Below are positions 44,679-53,117 of a DNA stretch of 64,000 nt, piece after piece (position 1 is the stretch's first letter; the number at the start of each line of letters is the position of its first letter). The notes beneath the pieces are model-generated. The model was not told the origin of the DNA and made no database searches. It saw only the letters and a list, made by a program, of their open reading frames with translations. The position numbers and the translations under genes are program-made. This DNA comes from Planctomycetota bacterium (GTDB lineage: Bacteria; Planctomycetota; UBA8108; JACQVS01): positions 1-64,000 of the forward strand of contig JANQLS010000072.1 in NCBI GenBank assembly GCA_028280485.1, written 5' to 3'.

Positions 44679-44707
44679 GCTTGGTCTTTCACGGTGAAAG
44701 ACCAAGC
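44679..44707. promoter_or_regulatory. 29-bp perfect palindrome, candidate operator or Rep site
   Basis: GCTTGGTCTTTCAC at 44679-44692 is exactly complementary to 44694-44707 with one central base. It lies between the Gp88-like stop and the start of the replication-relaxation-type gene. It lacks a T-run, so a binding site seems more likely than a terminator. Confidence 0.65.
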
Positions 44708-44722
44708 GGTTAAGTGCGCAAT

Positions 44723-45439
44723 TTAAGCAACTGACCGATGTAGCTTTTTAGTTTTTACAACAAACCCAAGCTCATCTTTTAATGCTGCCCCTTTGGCTTT
44801 TAAGCCAACCACGACCCCCTTTTTGTCCAGGAATCGTAAATCGTTAGCTTCACCGTCAACGACAGAGTACCCTTGGTAATTGTTCGGGATTCGGTCAAAG
44901 ACAACAGCTACATTTCCCCCTATAGAGAGTATTTCCTCGCTCTGATTCCAATCCTTAACTACTTCCGAACGACTGTAAGTCAGGTGATAGTTTAAGGGTA
45001 ATTCATCACCGCAAAAGGACAGCATTCGCTTAAATGACTTCGTGTAGTCATAAAACTGAACACTTGAATATTCCTTAAACAGGTCAGGGAACACAGACTC
45101 CCAGGGAATGTCGCTTGAGCCATTAAGGCGAAAGGCTGGTTTAAAATCTTTAAGCTCAGAAACTTCCAAGTGAGTGTCAATTTCACTTCTCAGTTGAGAA
45201 TAGAACCGAGTCCGGTTCTTTAGAAACAACTCACTTCGCTTCATTCGGTTTCTTTTAGCGAAGGGAAGCGCTAAGCGGCCTGAACTGTGTCCCAAGCAAG
45301 CAGCTGCGTAGGCCTCAGTGTGCCAGGGACATAAATTCTTTTCGGACTCATTAGCGGGTGACAGGTAACAGATTGCCGTTAACCAGCCTTGTTTTTCTCC
45401 TTTCTGTATTTTCTTAGAAGTTGTCAGTATGTTTACCAT
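44723..45439 (-). CDS. Gp88-like phage/plasmid protein, 238 aa
   Basis: The start at 45439 is supported by GGAG 7 nt upstream and by the shared element ending 17 nt before it, exactly as for the methylase-like gene. Landmarks of the family: NLCPWHTEAYAAACLGHSSG, RTRFYSQLRSEID, FRLNGSSDIPWESVFPDLF, VQFYDYTKSFKRML and NYHLTYSRSE. These proteins occur in mycobacteriophages and plasmids; their biochemical role is not established. The Cys, His and Asp positions look like metal ligands. Confidence 0.7.
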   Translation of the reverse strand: MVNILTTSKKIQKGEKQGWLTAICYLSPANESEKNLCPWHTEAYAAACLGHSSGRLALPFAKRNRMKRSELFLKNRTRFYSQLRSEIDTHLEVSELKDFKPAFRLNGSSDIPWESVFPDLFKEYSSVQFYDYTKSFKRMLSFCGDELPLNYHLTYSRSEVVKDWNQSEEILSIGGNVAVVFDRIPNNYQGYSVVDGEANDLRFLDKKGVVVGLKAKGAALKDELGFVVKTKKLHRSVA

Positions 45440-45455
45440 TTCTTTCTCCATGGTT

Positions 45456-45509
45456 TAGTTTTACTCAAAACTGTACCGAACCGAATTGTTCGACACAGAC
45501 CACAGTAAA
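45456..45509 (-). promoter_or_regulatory. Shared upstream element, copy 2
   Basis: It is the partner of 43650-43703 (47 of 54 positions identical), placed 17 nt before the Gp88-like start. CCGAACCGAATT is unchanged between copies, while the outer positions vary. Confidence 0.7.
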
Positions 45510-45609
45510 CTTGGAGAAAGGGTTTTGAGCATTAGTGTTGAAGGACTACAACACCGTTCAGTTAGTAACCACTTACTTTCAGTTACTCTAAAAGAAGAAT
45601 AGATGAGCC

Positions 45610-45667
45610 CCTCAGCCAGTTTGTGACTGAGGAGACTCTATAGCGAGCCGATTAAAACGCTCGGCTC
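45610..45667 (-). terminator. Two hairpins downstream of ssb
   Basis: CCTCAG/CTGAGG (45610-45632) and GAGCCGA/TCGGCTC (45645-45667) lie after the SSB stop. A moderately T-rich stretch follows on the minus strand. They probably end the ssb transcript. Confidence 0.5.
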
Positions 45668-45694
45668 ATACGTTTAATGCTTTTCCCTAAAGTC

Positions 45695-46042
45695 TTACGA
45701 GACCGCTTGGTTAAACTCTTCTGATGGAGATTCCTCTTGAGAGTCTTTCCGTTTTTCAAGTAACCGGATTTCTTTTCCTCGTAAGTACATACGACTTCTC
45801 TTTTCACCGTCCATTGTTTTATAGTGACTTTGACGAAGCTCACCTTGAATGACCACCAGGTCACCCTTGGTGCCTCGAAAATTTTCGGCCCACCCTCCGA
45901 AGACTTCAACGTCAACGAAAAGTGAATCTTTGTCTTTCCCGAGGCTATGAGCGAGTCGAATGGTTCTCACTTTTGAATCAGTGGAAATCTCTTTGAGTTC
46001 TCCCGGACTGACAACAACAGCGGTTAAAGTGATAGTATTCAT
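45695..46042 (-). CDS. ssb: Single-stranded DNA-binding protein, 115 aa
   Basis: OB-fold SSB: MNTITLTAVVVSPGELKEIS, RTIRLAHSLGKDKDSLFVDV, VFGGWAENFRGTKGDLVVIQ, GELRQSHYKTMDGEKRSRMY. The start at 46042 follows GGAGGT by 8 nt; the frame is open 21 codons further upstream without signal. It is shorter than chromosomal SSB and the C-terminus (ESPSEEFNQAVS) lacks the usual acidic DDIPF-type tip. That suggests a plasmid-type SSB that may not recruit host partners. It would coat transferred or replicating single strands of the element. Confidence 0.85.
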   Translation of the reverse strand: MNTITLTAVVVSPGELKEISTDSKVRTIRLAHSLGKDKDSLFVDVEVFGGWAENFRGTKGDLVVIQGELRQSHYKTMDGEKRSRMYLRGKEIRLLEKRKDSQEESPSEEFNQAVS

Positions 46043-46141
46043 ATATGTACCTCCAATAGGTTTGTTAGGTTTAAGCTTGCTTGAGTGAATCCCAACCAAG
46101 CTCACTCATCACAAACTGGAGAACTTAAGGAATAAAAGCCT

Positions 46142-46165
46142 CAGGTTCTCAAGATTGAGAACCTG
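46142..46165. repeat. Palindrome between ssb and 55-aa gene
   Basis: CAGGTTCTCAA at 46142-46152 pairs exactly with 46155-46165 around GA. There is no T-run. It is similar in style to 44679-44707 and could be an operator or RNA stability hairpin. Confidence 0.55.
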
Positions 46166-46221
46166 GGCAAGGAAGATTTATTTGCATACAAATCTTCAAA
46201 ATTACTATTCACAAAATTGCC

Positions 46222-46389
46222 TTACATATTGGCAAAGCAATAAACTGCAAATGCAACACCAGCGAAATATCCAAGTCCTAATGAAATGACGATGGATATT
46301 GTTGGCCAACCCTTAACCTGATAAATCAGCCAAGGATTCTTTCGATCAATCTTTATGCCTGAATTTGGCAACAAATGATTTACATTCAT
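46222..46389 (-). CDS. Small membrane protein, 55 aa
   Basis: A near-perfect TAGGAGGGAG precedes the ATG at 46389. The product has a polar N-terminus with NPWLIYQVKGWP and one clear transmembrane helix (TISIVISLGLGYFAGVAFAV) ending YCFANM. It is the type of small gene common in conjugative modules. No family is recognised. It lies between ssb and a replication-relaxation-type gene on the same strand. Confidence 0.65.
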   Translation of the reverse strand: MNVNHLLPNSGIKIDRKNPWLIYQVKGWPTISIVISLGLGYFAGVAFAVYCFANM

Positions 46390-46547
46390 AACTCCCTCCT
46401 AATAAAAGAATACGGTTTAAAATTGGGCAGAAGAGAGGTTGGTTTACAGCTTAGTGATAGCGGTCTCAAATTAATAAATCTTGAGACTGAAGAATTTCTC
46501 GAATTAGAAATAGTGTCGAGAAGCACTAAAAGTTATTTTTAAAATCT

Positions 46548-47141
46548 CTACCAAAGCTCAATTGGTATAGACATACTTTCAGCGTAGTCAATAAGTTGAA
46601 TGCAGCGAGTACTTCGGTAACTTCCAGCCCAATCAATAAAGTAGGCCGGGTTTCCTTCGGGATTGAGAACTAATATATCTGGGAGCGCGTGTCCACGGGC
46701 ACCATATATCTGAGTCCATTGATTTTCATTTAGCCACGAGAGCTTGGGATTACTTGATTTCAAATTGAGCAACACCTCATTTAAGTGTAGGTCATGTTCA
46801 ATTTTTGAAATCTCTGGCTCCTTACCTCTCACATACCAAATGGTTTCGACCGAGTCCGCTACATTTTTCCAACGCTCTCTAAGAGTTCTCTCTGTTTGGC
46901 CTACTTTTTTCAAGCTTTCAGAGTCGCTTTTAAAAACGGGGCCTGTAATAGGTATCTTTCTTATTGAGCATTTTAAATTTGCTATTAATCCCTTCCGTTT
47001 AAGCTCAAAAAATGAGCTCTTTAATTCACGTGAATTTATTTCAGGACGAAATTTTTGAATTTGACTGAAAGTCGCTATTCGAGTTTTTTGAAGGAGAATA
47101 AGTATTTTTGAATCAATAAGTAATCTCTTTGTCTTTTTCAT
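46548..47141 (-). CDS. Replication-relaxation family protein, 197 aa
   Basis: An ATG at 47141 (MKKTKRLLIDSKILILLQKT) preceded by AAAGGTG is favoured over an upstream GTG at 47168. The N-terminal winged helix (TFSQIQKFRPEINSRELKSS, FFELKRKGLIANL) is followed by the family's core: IEHDLHLNEVLLNLKSS, WLNENQWTQIYG, ALPDILVLNPEGNPAYFIDW. H...E...PD..E/D spacing resembles a degenerate PD-(D/E)XK fold. It is the second protein of this kind in the element; they may act together at the transfer or replication origin. Confidence 0.65.
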   Translation of the reverse strand: MKKTKRLLIDSKILILLQKTRIATFSQIQKFRPEINSRELKSSFFELKRKGLIANLKCSIRKIPITGPVFKSDSESLKKVGQTERTLRERWKNVADSVETIWYVRGKEPEISKIEHDLHLNEVLLNLKSSNPKLSWLNENQWTQIYGARGHALPDILVLNPEGNPAYFIDWAGSYRSTRCIQLIDYAESMSIPIELW

Positions 47142-47212
47142 ATTCTTGAGACACCTTTGAGAAAGCACTCAATTCCCTCTAAAACTCACTCATACAGCAA
47201 GTAGCTTTACAA

Positions 47213-47488
47213 TCAAACCTTTCGCTTACGCTTCCACCAGGAACCACGAAGGAAAACCATTTCAAAGATGTTGTATCCAGTATTAACTGTAATAGCTTTT
47301 CCATGCCCACCGACTTTGTCGATAAGAATGCCTTCATAACTGACATTGTAAATATCTGCATCAGCAGAAAATATCAATGTGCCAATTTCAAATGTACCGT
47401 CACTATTAAAACCTAACGGGCCGGCTTGCAGCGAAGGACCAACTTCAATCCAAGAGGTGTGAGTTTTTGCTTTAAAGAAAAATCCCAT
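47213..47488 (-). CDS. Hypothetical protein, 91 aa
   Basis: GGAG about 8 nt before the ATG at 47488 supports it. The sequence is beta-rich with many Gly (GPSLQAGPLGFNSDGTFEIG, GILIDKVGGHGKAITVNTG) and has a basic C-terminus (GSWWKRKRKV). It has no membrane helix. It could be a small surface or binding protein; no family is recognised. Confidence 0.55.
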   Translation of the reverse strand: MGFFFKAKTHTSWIEVGPSLQAGPLGFNSDGTFEIGTLIFSADADIYNVSYEGILIDKVGGHGKAITVNTGYNIFEMVFLRGSWWKRKRKV

Positions 47489-47899
47489 TTATTACTCCTT
47501 TGTTTATTTAACAAATAATTGTTCCGACAAAAGTATTCACCTACTGGGTGAAACACTTAACCGACTTCTTTAAGGGATTAGCTATCAATTGCTTGAATGG
47601 CAAATCCAGTAGCATCTTTGTATCTTCACTACTATGACATCTTGATTTTTCCTTTCTGAAGCTTTGAAGGTAGCTCTTTTACGCGCTTGCTTCTTTAGGT
47701 GGATTGAGAGCTGAAATTTTGAATACATGAGAAAATTGAATTTTTAAATCCATTGTTTTTCAGGCCAAAATCTTCAAATTGAGCTCTTCTTAAGTACAAG
47801 TAGGACATTTTTTAAAAAGATTTATCTGAGAGGACTAAATGCCTGAATCCCCGTATAATTATTTACAAAATTGCTTGTATACATGTTTGATTTTAGATC
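47489..47899. other. Intergenic region
   Basis: No gene was found. It holds a CACCTACTGGGTG mini-hairpin near 47540 and A/T-rich DNA. Confidence 0.4.
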
Positions 47900-48097
47900 T
47901 TATTTTTTAGTAGCATAGGCTACATTATTTGGGGTTCGGTCAATTTCTTGCTCGATATATTCGTAACTAGCAATCAAGTCAAAAACCTCTTCGTATTGCC
48001 TTACGACACTCCAAATTTCCTCTAATTTTTTACGGGTCTCTTTGAAAGTCTTCATGGCTGCTTCAGCTTGCTTGAAAGAGAATTGATTTGATTTCAT
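47900..48097 (-). CDS. Small coiled-coil protein, 65 aa
   Basis: CAGGAG 8 nt before the ATG at 48097 makes this a good small gene. It is almost entirely helical: FKQAEAAMKTFKETRKKLEE then VFDLIASYEYIEQEID. It is divergent from the sigma gene at 48216, so it could be a regulator of that operon, but there is no DNA-binding motif. Confidence 0.5.
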   Translation of the reverse strand: MKSNQFSFKQAEAAMKTFKETRKKLEEIWSVVRQYEEVFDLIASYEYIEQEIDRTPNNVAYATKK

Positions 48098-48215
48098 AGA
48101 TTACTCCTGGGTTAGTTGTAGGGTGAAACTGCCTCCGAATATAGGTACGTATTTTCCCCCTCCCATTCCCTCATGGAATCTTGGATTTTTTTATATTTTT
48201 GGGAGGTTTATAAAT

Positions 48216-48800
48216 ATGGGAAAAAGTGATTGGGGAGACGTCACTGAGGCGCTCAAAAAGGTGATAAATAAAGAAGCTGGGTCTGAGGAGGAGTTACTGA
48301 CTCTTACTTATGACTATTTAAAAGGTATAGCTAACAACCTTGCTAGTGGAAATATGAAAGCTGATCAGCTTTCCCCCACCGAATTAGTTCATGAAGCCTA
48401 TTTGAAGCTTTTTAAAAACGAAGCAGGCCTTCAGGAGCCAAGGTCTCGAGGTATGCTTTATTCACTATCGGCCCGTGCAATGAGGCAAATTCTCGTAGAC
48501 CATTATCGAAAACTATCTGCAGATAAAAGGCCTCCAGATTCTAAGAGAAGCCCTCTCGATGAGCAGATCGAAAGCATTAAAGATCAGACGGGCTCAAATA
48601 TTATTGACCTCGACGAAGCTTTAGAAAAATTAAATGAATTCGACCCTGACAGTTGCTCCATTATTGAACTAAAGTTTTTCTCTGGTTTCACCAACAATCA
48701 AATCTCTGAAACCCTCTTAATTTCAGAATCTACCGTTGAAAGAAAATTCAAATCGGCACGGGCATTTCTTCGTAAGGAATTAGATTCTAATGAACAATGA
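48216..48800 (+). CDS. ECF-type sigma factor, 194 aa
   Basis: The start at 48216 is chosen for GGGAGG 9 nt upstream; an in-frame ATG at 48123 has none and would add 31 unlikely residues. Region 2: QLSPTELVHEAYLKLFKNEA, RGMLYSLSARAMRQILVDHY. Region 4: SIIELKFFSGFTNNQISETL, ISESTVERKFKSARAFLRKE. This is the Sigma70_ECF type with the long linker seen in Planctomycetota. The stop overlaps the kinase start by 11 bp. It is probably autoregulated and controlled by the kinase. Confidence 0.9.
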   Translation: MGKSDWGDVTEALKKVINKEAGSEEELLTLTYDYLKGIANNLASGNMKADQLSPTELVHEAYLKLFKNEAGLQEPRSRGMLYSLSARAMRQILVDHYRKLSADKRPPDSKRSPLDEQIESIKDQTGSNIIDLDEALEKLNEFDPDSCSIIELKFFSGFTNNQISETLLISESTVERKFKSARAFLRKELDSNEQ

Positions 48801-51591
48801 ATTAGAAAAAAAAGCGTATCAAATATTTTCAAAGCTTTTAGCGTTTGATTCAAACGAGAGAGTTGCTAAAGCAAAAGAATTCTGTAATGGCCTGGATTCT
48901 AAAATTTATCAACGTGTCTTAGAGTACCTAAAACATGATAGTGAAAGTTCAAAGGAAGGATTTTTAAGTGAAAGTCTTCATTCTCAAAGTTCTACTCTTG
49001 AAAGGGTAGGCTCAACCATTGGAGACTGTGAAATCACAGAGCTATTAGGAAGAGGCGGCCAAGGCGAAGTTTATCTTGCGACTCAATCGATAACTAATGA
49101 AGCTCAATCCACTCCCATCCAGCGGCAGGTGGCCCTTAAAATATTCGCTCCTCAACTGAGCTCAATTGTTTCAAGGGAGCGCTTTCAAAAAGAAATGAAG
49201 GCGCTGTCAAATATCTCTCATGAAAATGTCACCAAGCTTTACGATTGTGGTGTTACCGAAGATGGTTATCCCTACTACATTATGGAGCTGGTCAAGGGTA
49301 AAGAATTAAAGAGTGCAACAAGGGGCCTTGAGTTAAAAGGACGGCTACAAATCTTTAAGAAAATTTGTTCAGCAGTTTCTGCAATCCATAGTCACGGGTT
49401 TATTCACCGAGATTTAAAGCCCTCAAATATCCTAATAACCGAATCACATGAGCCCAAGATTCTTGATTTCGGGATAGTAAAAGCCGTTTCTGAGACATCT
49501 ATAGAAAATGAAGAACACACTAAAACAATTTATCGAATACTCTCAACCAAATATGCAAGCCCAGAGCAAATCCAGGGAGAAAAGAATCTTACCACTCAGT
49601 CAGACATTTATTCACTTGGGGTCATTCTCTACGAGCTTCTAACTGACTACTCACCCTATGAAGATTTAGAACAAGGCGAGTTAATAAAAAACATTAAATC
49701 CTTTGAGCCCCTAAAACCAAGCCTTAGGGTCAAAAATACTGGCAACTCCGTTAAAATTCATGATGACTTGGATGCTATTTGTATTAAAGCCTTAGAGAGG
49801 AGAGTGCCTGAAAGGTACTCTTCAGTATCGGAGCTTGAAAATGACATTCAGGCATTCTTTGAACACCGACCAGTTTTAGCTCAAAAACCTAACCGAGCCT
49901 ATTATTTCAAGCGATTTATTCGAAGAAACCGAATCCAAACAATTGCAGCAAGTCTCATTCTATTAACGATAATCCTCGGGAGTATTGCCACCGGGATTGG
50001 GTTTTATCAGGCAACGGAATCGGCTGAAATAGCTAAAACCGAACTTTCAAAATCCTTAGAACGAAGTGCAAAACTTGCTTATCAGCACGGAAATTGGAAA
50101 GAAGCCCTAGAGTTTTATCAAAAAGCGATCAATAGGGGGCATCCAGAATCTGAGCGATTAAAATTCGATCGATTAGAAGCTTTCCTGTCTTTAGATGACC
50201 CGCAATCATTGCTTGAACAGTTAGAGAAGATTGTCATAAAAGAGTCTCAAGAAGGCCACGCCCTCCTCCTTAAAGCTGATGCGAAAATGGCATTAGGAGA
50301 AGATATTTCAATGGCTGAAGAACTATTAGAGCAAGCTCAAAAGAAAATACTCACCGAGCCTCAAAAGCTCTATATTGAAGCTCTTTTAGAACCTAACTCT
50401 ATAAACGCTATAAAAAAACTCAACCAATGCCTTGAACAATCCCCCTTTTATCATCTTGCTCATCGGAAAAAACTGATCTTGCTTTCACTATTAGGAAGAT
50501 ATGAAGAAGCGCTACTTCAAGCTCAAATCATGCAAAAAATGTTCCCCTCTGACCCTAATCCATATTGGGTTGAAGCGACCTCCTATGCCATGGAGGGAGA
50601 TTTAAAGGGAGTGAACGCTTCAATTTTGAAAACAGAAACTCAATTTGGAGGCATGTCTGAAGAACTTGAGAAAGCCTTTATTACCTTAGCAAACGCAGTT
50701 GATGAACTCAGAAAACAAGATATTTGGGGTACCGGTGGGGATCCTTTAAAGCTTGCAAAGTCTTTTCTTTTACTTTTTAAGTCAAAAGGTTTAACAGACT
50801 TATTTCAAATAAACTTAAGCAACATGAAATGTCAGAAGCTTGCATGGGATAAGGTTAAAAAGCTTTCAACCTTGTTCCCCGTTGCAGGAACACTATATCC
50901 CTATACTAGTATCCGGATAGATTTAAAAGAGATGGTTGAGCTCCACCCCATTTCAGAGCTTTATTTCTTTGATGGAGAATTGGCAATAATGCTCTCGGAT
51001 TCTGCTTTTAGAAAAAAAGACAAAACAAATGGTTACAACTTATTTAGAGAAGCGGAAGAATCTTACAAAAATGCGGTTAAAACACCGGCATTATTTCCTT
51101 CGACGAAAAAGAGATCCTTACACAGACAAGTTTATGCTCAAGGTAATCTCTTAAAACTTTCAGGTCTTTCAAAGGAGGAAAAGGATGTACTAAGAAAGAA
51201 CGCGGTAAGTAAATTCCATAAGCTTGTAGAACTGTTTGAACCAAAGGCTGGCCCTATAAGGACCATTATTAATAGCTCTAAAAAGGATTATGAGTTTGCT
51301 CAAACATTACTTAGGTATGTGATTTCTAAAGAACCGGAAAATGCGGAAACATGGGCCTTAGCCGCTGATATTGAATTTACCCATAAGAATTTTTCATTAG
51401 CTCATAAATATGCTTCAACGGTACTTGGATTAACCCCTAATCATGAATTAGCATTAAAAATCATGAAGCAATCTCAGGTTAAACTATTAGAATTACTACC
51501 TCAAAATCTTGAGGGTGTTCAAATAAAACCAGCAACGCTAAAGAAATCTGAGAAGTTTACCGAACCTTCTTCTGAGAAGGAGAGTCCATGA
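48790..51591 (+). CDS. Membrane Ser/Thr kinase with TPR repeats, 933 aa
   Basis: After a 70-residue helical N-terminus comes a complete kinase: LLGRGGQGEVYLA loop, VALKIFAP lysine, GFIHRDLKPSNILI, ILDFGIVKAV, KYASPEQIQG and LGVILYELLTDYSPY. A transmembrane helix (TIAASLILLTIILGSIATGI) lies near residue 395. The outer 500 residues are TPR-like helix pairs (AYQHGNWKEALEFYQKAINR, SLAHKYASTVLGLTPNHEL). The inside kinase / outside TPR order fits a sensor that binds a protein. It overlaps both the sigma gene and the Cys-rich secreted gene, so all three are co-translated. Confidence 0.9.
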   Translation: MNNELEKKAYQIFSKLLAFDSNERVAKAKEFCNGLDSKIYQRVLEYLKHDSESSKEGFLSESLHSQSSTLERVGSTIGDCEITELLGRGGQGEVYLATQSITNEAQSTPIQRQVALKIFAPQLSSIVSRERFQKEMKALSNISHENVTKLYDCGVTEDGYPYYIMELVKGKELKSATRGLELKGRLQIFKKICSAVSAIHSHGFIHRDLKPSNILITESHEPKILDFGIVKAVSETSIENEEHTKTIYRILSTKYASPEQIQGEKNLTTQSDIYSLGVILYELLTDYSPYEDLEQGELIKNIKSFEPLKPSLRVKNTGNSVKIHDDLDAICIKALERRVPERYSSVSELENDIQAFFEHRPVLAQKPNRAYYFKRFIRRNRIQTIAASLILLTIILGSIATGIGFYQATESAEIAKTELSKSLERSAKLAYQHGNWKEALEFYQKAINRGHPESERLKFDRLEAFLSLDDPQSLLEQLEKIVIKESQEGHALLLKADAKMALGEDISMAEELLEQAQKKILTEPQKLYIEALLEPNSINAIKKLNQCLEQSPFYHLAHRKKLILLSLLGRYEEALLQAQIMQKMFPSDPNPYWVEATSYAMEGDLKGVNASILKTETQFGGMSEELEKAFITLANAVDELRKQDIWGTGGDPLKLAKSFLLLFKSKGLTDLFQINLSNMKCQKLAWDKVKKLSTLFPVAGTLYPYTSIRIDLKEMVELHPISELYFFDGELAIMLSDSAFRKKDKTNGYNLFREAEESYKNAVKTPALFPSTKKRSLHRQVYAQGNLLKLSGLSKEEKDVLRKNAVSKFHKLVELFEPKAGPIRTIINSSKKDYEFAQTLLRYVISKEPENAETWALAADIEFTHKNFSLAHKYASTVLGLTPNHELALKIMKQSQVKLLELLPQNLEGVQIKPATLKKSEKFTEPSSEKESP

Positions 51592-52085
51592 ATATTAAAT
51601 TATTTTTTTTAACTTCCATTTTCATAATTGCATATCCGGTTGTCGCCCAAGAGTATAACTGGGTGGAACTCGGGGATAATGGAATTGACCCATTCACTCC
51701 AGGCTGCACTTATGGAACATTAGATAGTGCATGTGAAACGAATCTAAAACCTACAACAGGGGACTCCTGTGTACCACACCCTGACCATTCCCATATCTTA
51801 AACGAGAACTCTGCGGTTAAGACAGATTGCCAAACTCCTGATGATCCAAACCCACTGGTCGTGAGGATAGATTGTAATCAATTATGTAAGTCCATACCCT
51901 TACTCGCATTTACAGGCGGAGAATGTGTCGAGCTTCCTGAGGCTTGTGGTTTAGGTGGTTCGGCAAAATGTAATTGCAACGGAGGAGCAGATTGGATTCA
52001 GTGGTTAAACAGTTTGAATTCAAATGAAATTGTAAACGCGTCCCCTATTCCCAACCCAAGTCAATGCTCAGGTGGTATTTGTTGA
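51588..52085 (+). CDS. Secreted Cys-rich protein, 165 aa
   Basis: The start overlaps the kinase stop as ATGA. The signal peptide MNIKLFFLTSIFIIAYPVVAQ should be cut after VVA. The mature part has over a dozen Cys, e.g. GCTYGTLDSACETNL, GDSCVPHPDHSH, RIDCNQLCKSIPLL, GECVELPEACGLGGSAKCNC and CSGGIC, suggesting several disulfides. No domain is recognised. Being co-translated with a kinase that exposes TPRs outside, it may be the secreted ligand or sensor partner (inference). Confidence 0.75.
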   Translation: MNIKLFFLTSIFIIAYPVVAQEYNWVELGDNGIDPFTPGCTYGTLDSACETNLKPTTGDSCVPHPDHSHILNENSAVKTDCQTPDDPNPLVVRIDCNQLCKSIPLLAFTGGECVELPEACGLGGSAKCNCNGGADWIQWLNSLNSNEIVNASPIPNPSQCSGGIC

Positions 52086-52094
52086 AAAACGAGT

Positions 52095-52628
52095 TCAAAG
52101 TGAATCCTTATATTTTCTGCGAAGCAAGCTTAAGGCATCTTGTAGGAGTCTATAAGCAGTAGCGGTTGAGCAATCAAAATTATCTGCTAAGCCTCTGAGG
52201 TTTTGTTCTTCGAAATAGTATTTTTCGATAACTTGCCTTTCAAGGTTTGGCAAACTTTGAAGGTAAATATTTAACTCTTCTCTTTTTAAAAACTCTTTGC
52301 TTGAGTCCTCAACAATCTCCTCCAGAGGCATTGGTAATCCTTGAATTTGTTTTTCCTTTCTATAGTGGTCAATGAGTCGATTTTTAGCTACTCGAAATAG
52401 CCAAGCGGATTTCGATGTGACCTTCCTTAATTTATTACTAAAAATTACATCGACAAGTAGGTCATGAGCCATTTCTTCAGCCTTTATTGGACTAATCCCA
52501 CGATTCATATAATACCAACAAATTCGATTGATATATCTTTGATAAAAATAGGCTTCCTTTTCATTCTTATCAGCTTTGGGCTCAAATGAGTATAGGCCAC
52601 TATGTTGACTATATTTTACTCTCATCAT
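52095..52628 (-). CDS. ECF sigma factor, 177 aa
   Basis: Region 2 holds ISPIKAEEMAHDLLVDVIFS and SAWLFRVAKNRLIDHYRKEK. Region 4 holds LPNLERQVIEKYYFEEQNLR and FDCSTATAYRLLQDALSLLR. ACAGGAG precedes the ATG doublet at 52628. It differs from the sigma at 48216 in length and linker, nearer to RpoE-type ECFs. It is convergent with the Cys-rich protein gene, leaving only 9 bp between stops. No anti-sigma is seen. It may read promoters of the element. Confidence 0.85.
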   Translation of the reverse strand: MMRVKYSQHSGLYSFEPKADKNEKEAYFYQRYINRICWYYMNRGISPIKAEEMAHDLLVDVIFSNKLRKVTSKSAWLFRVAKNRLIDHYRKEKQIQGLPMPLEEIVEDSSKEFLKREELNIYLQSLPNLERQVIEKYYFEEQNLRGLADNFDCSTATAYRLLQDALSLLRRKYKDSL

Positions 52629-52813
52629 ACTTACTCCTGTTTTTATGAATGGTTTCAGGCTACTTCCACTCAGCCTCTATGAGTAAGTACGCAAAATCTC
52701 CTCAAGCTTCCTCAAAAATAATTTAAATAAGATTCAACAAGGACGAATTCGTTTATTGATTAGTCGTTTTGAGATTGCCCAACAACTTAAGAACAACTTT
52801 AGGGAGCTTTCTA

Positions 52814-53035
52814 ATGAGCATTAAAGAGAAACAAATGGAGTCGAACCTTCTCCTGTCAGCAACTCAAGCAGCAAACCTTTGCGGAATAAGCGTTCGCCAG
52901 TGGTGGAGATGGGATAGCAGTGGAAAAATACCTCGGGCCGTCATGATTGGCTGCACTAAGAGATGGAGGCGCATCGAGTTAGAGAAATGGGTTGAAGAAG
53001 GTTGCCCATCACGAACGCAAATCGATTCAAAATAA
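52814..53035 (+). CDS. Excisionase-like HTH protein, 73 aa
   Basis: The start at 52814 follows AGGGAG by 7 nt; the frame extends upstream to 52769 without signal. The MerR/HTH_17-type fold reads LLLSATQAANLCGISVRQWW, then WDSSGKIPRAVMIGCTKRW and RRIELEKWVEEG. These small winged-helix proteins act as recombination directionality factors. It is 82 nt upstream of the integrase on the same strand, the standard int/xis pairing. Confidence 0.8.
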   Translation: MSIKEKQMESNLLLSATQAANLCGISVRQWWRWDSSGKIPRAVMIGCTKRWRRIELEKWVEEGCPSRTQIDSK

Positions 53036-53117
53036 ATTTATGTAATTCTTAGATCCGATCATCACTAGGTGCTAATCTAAATAATTGAACGAAATTTTTA
53101 TTCGAACAGGAAGTTTA

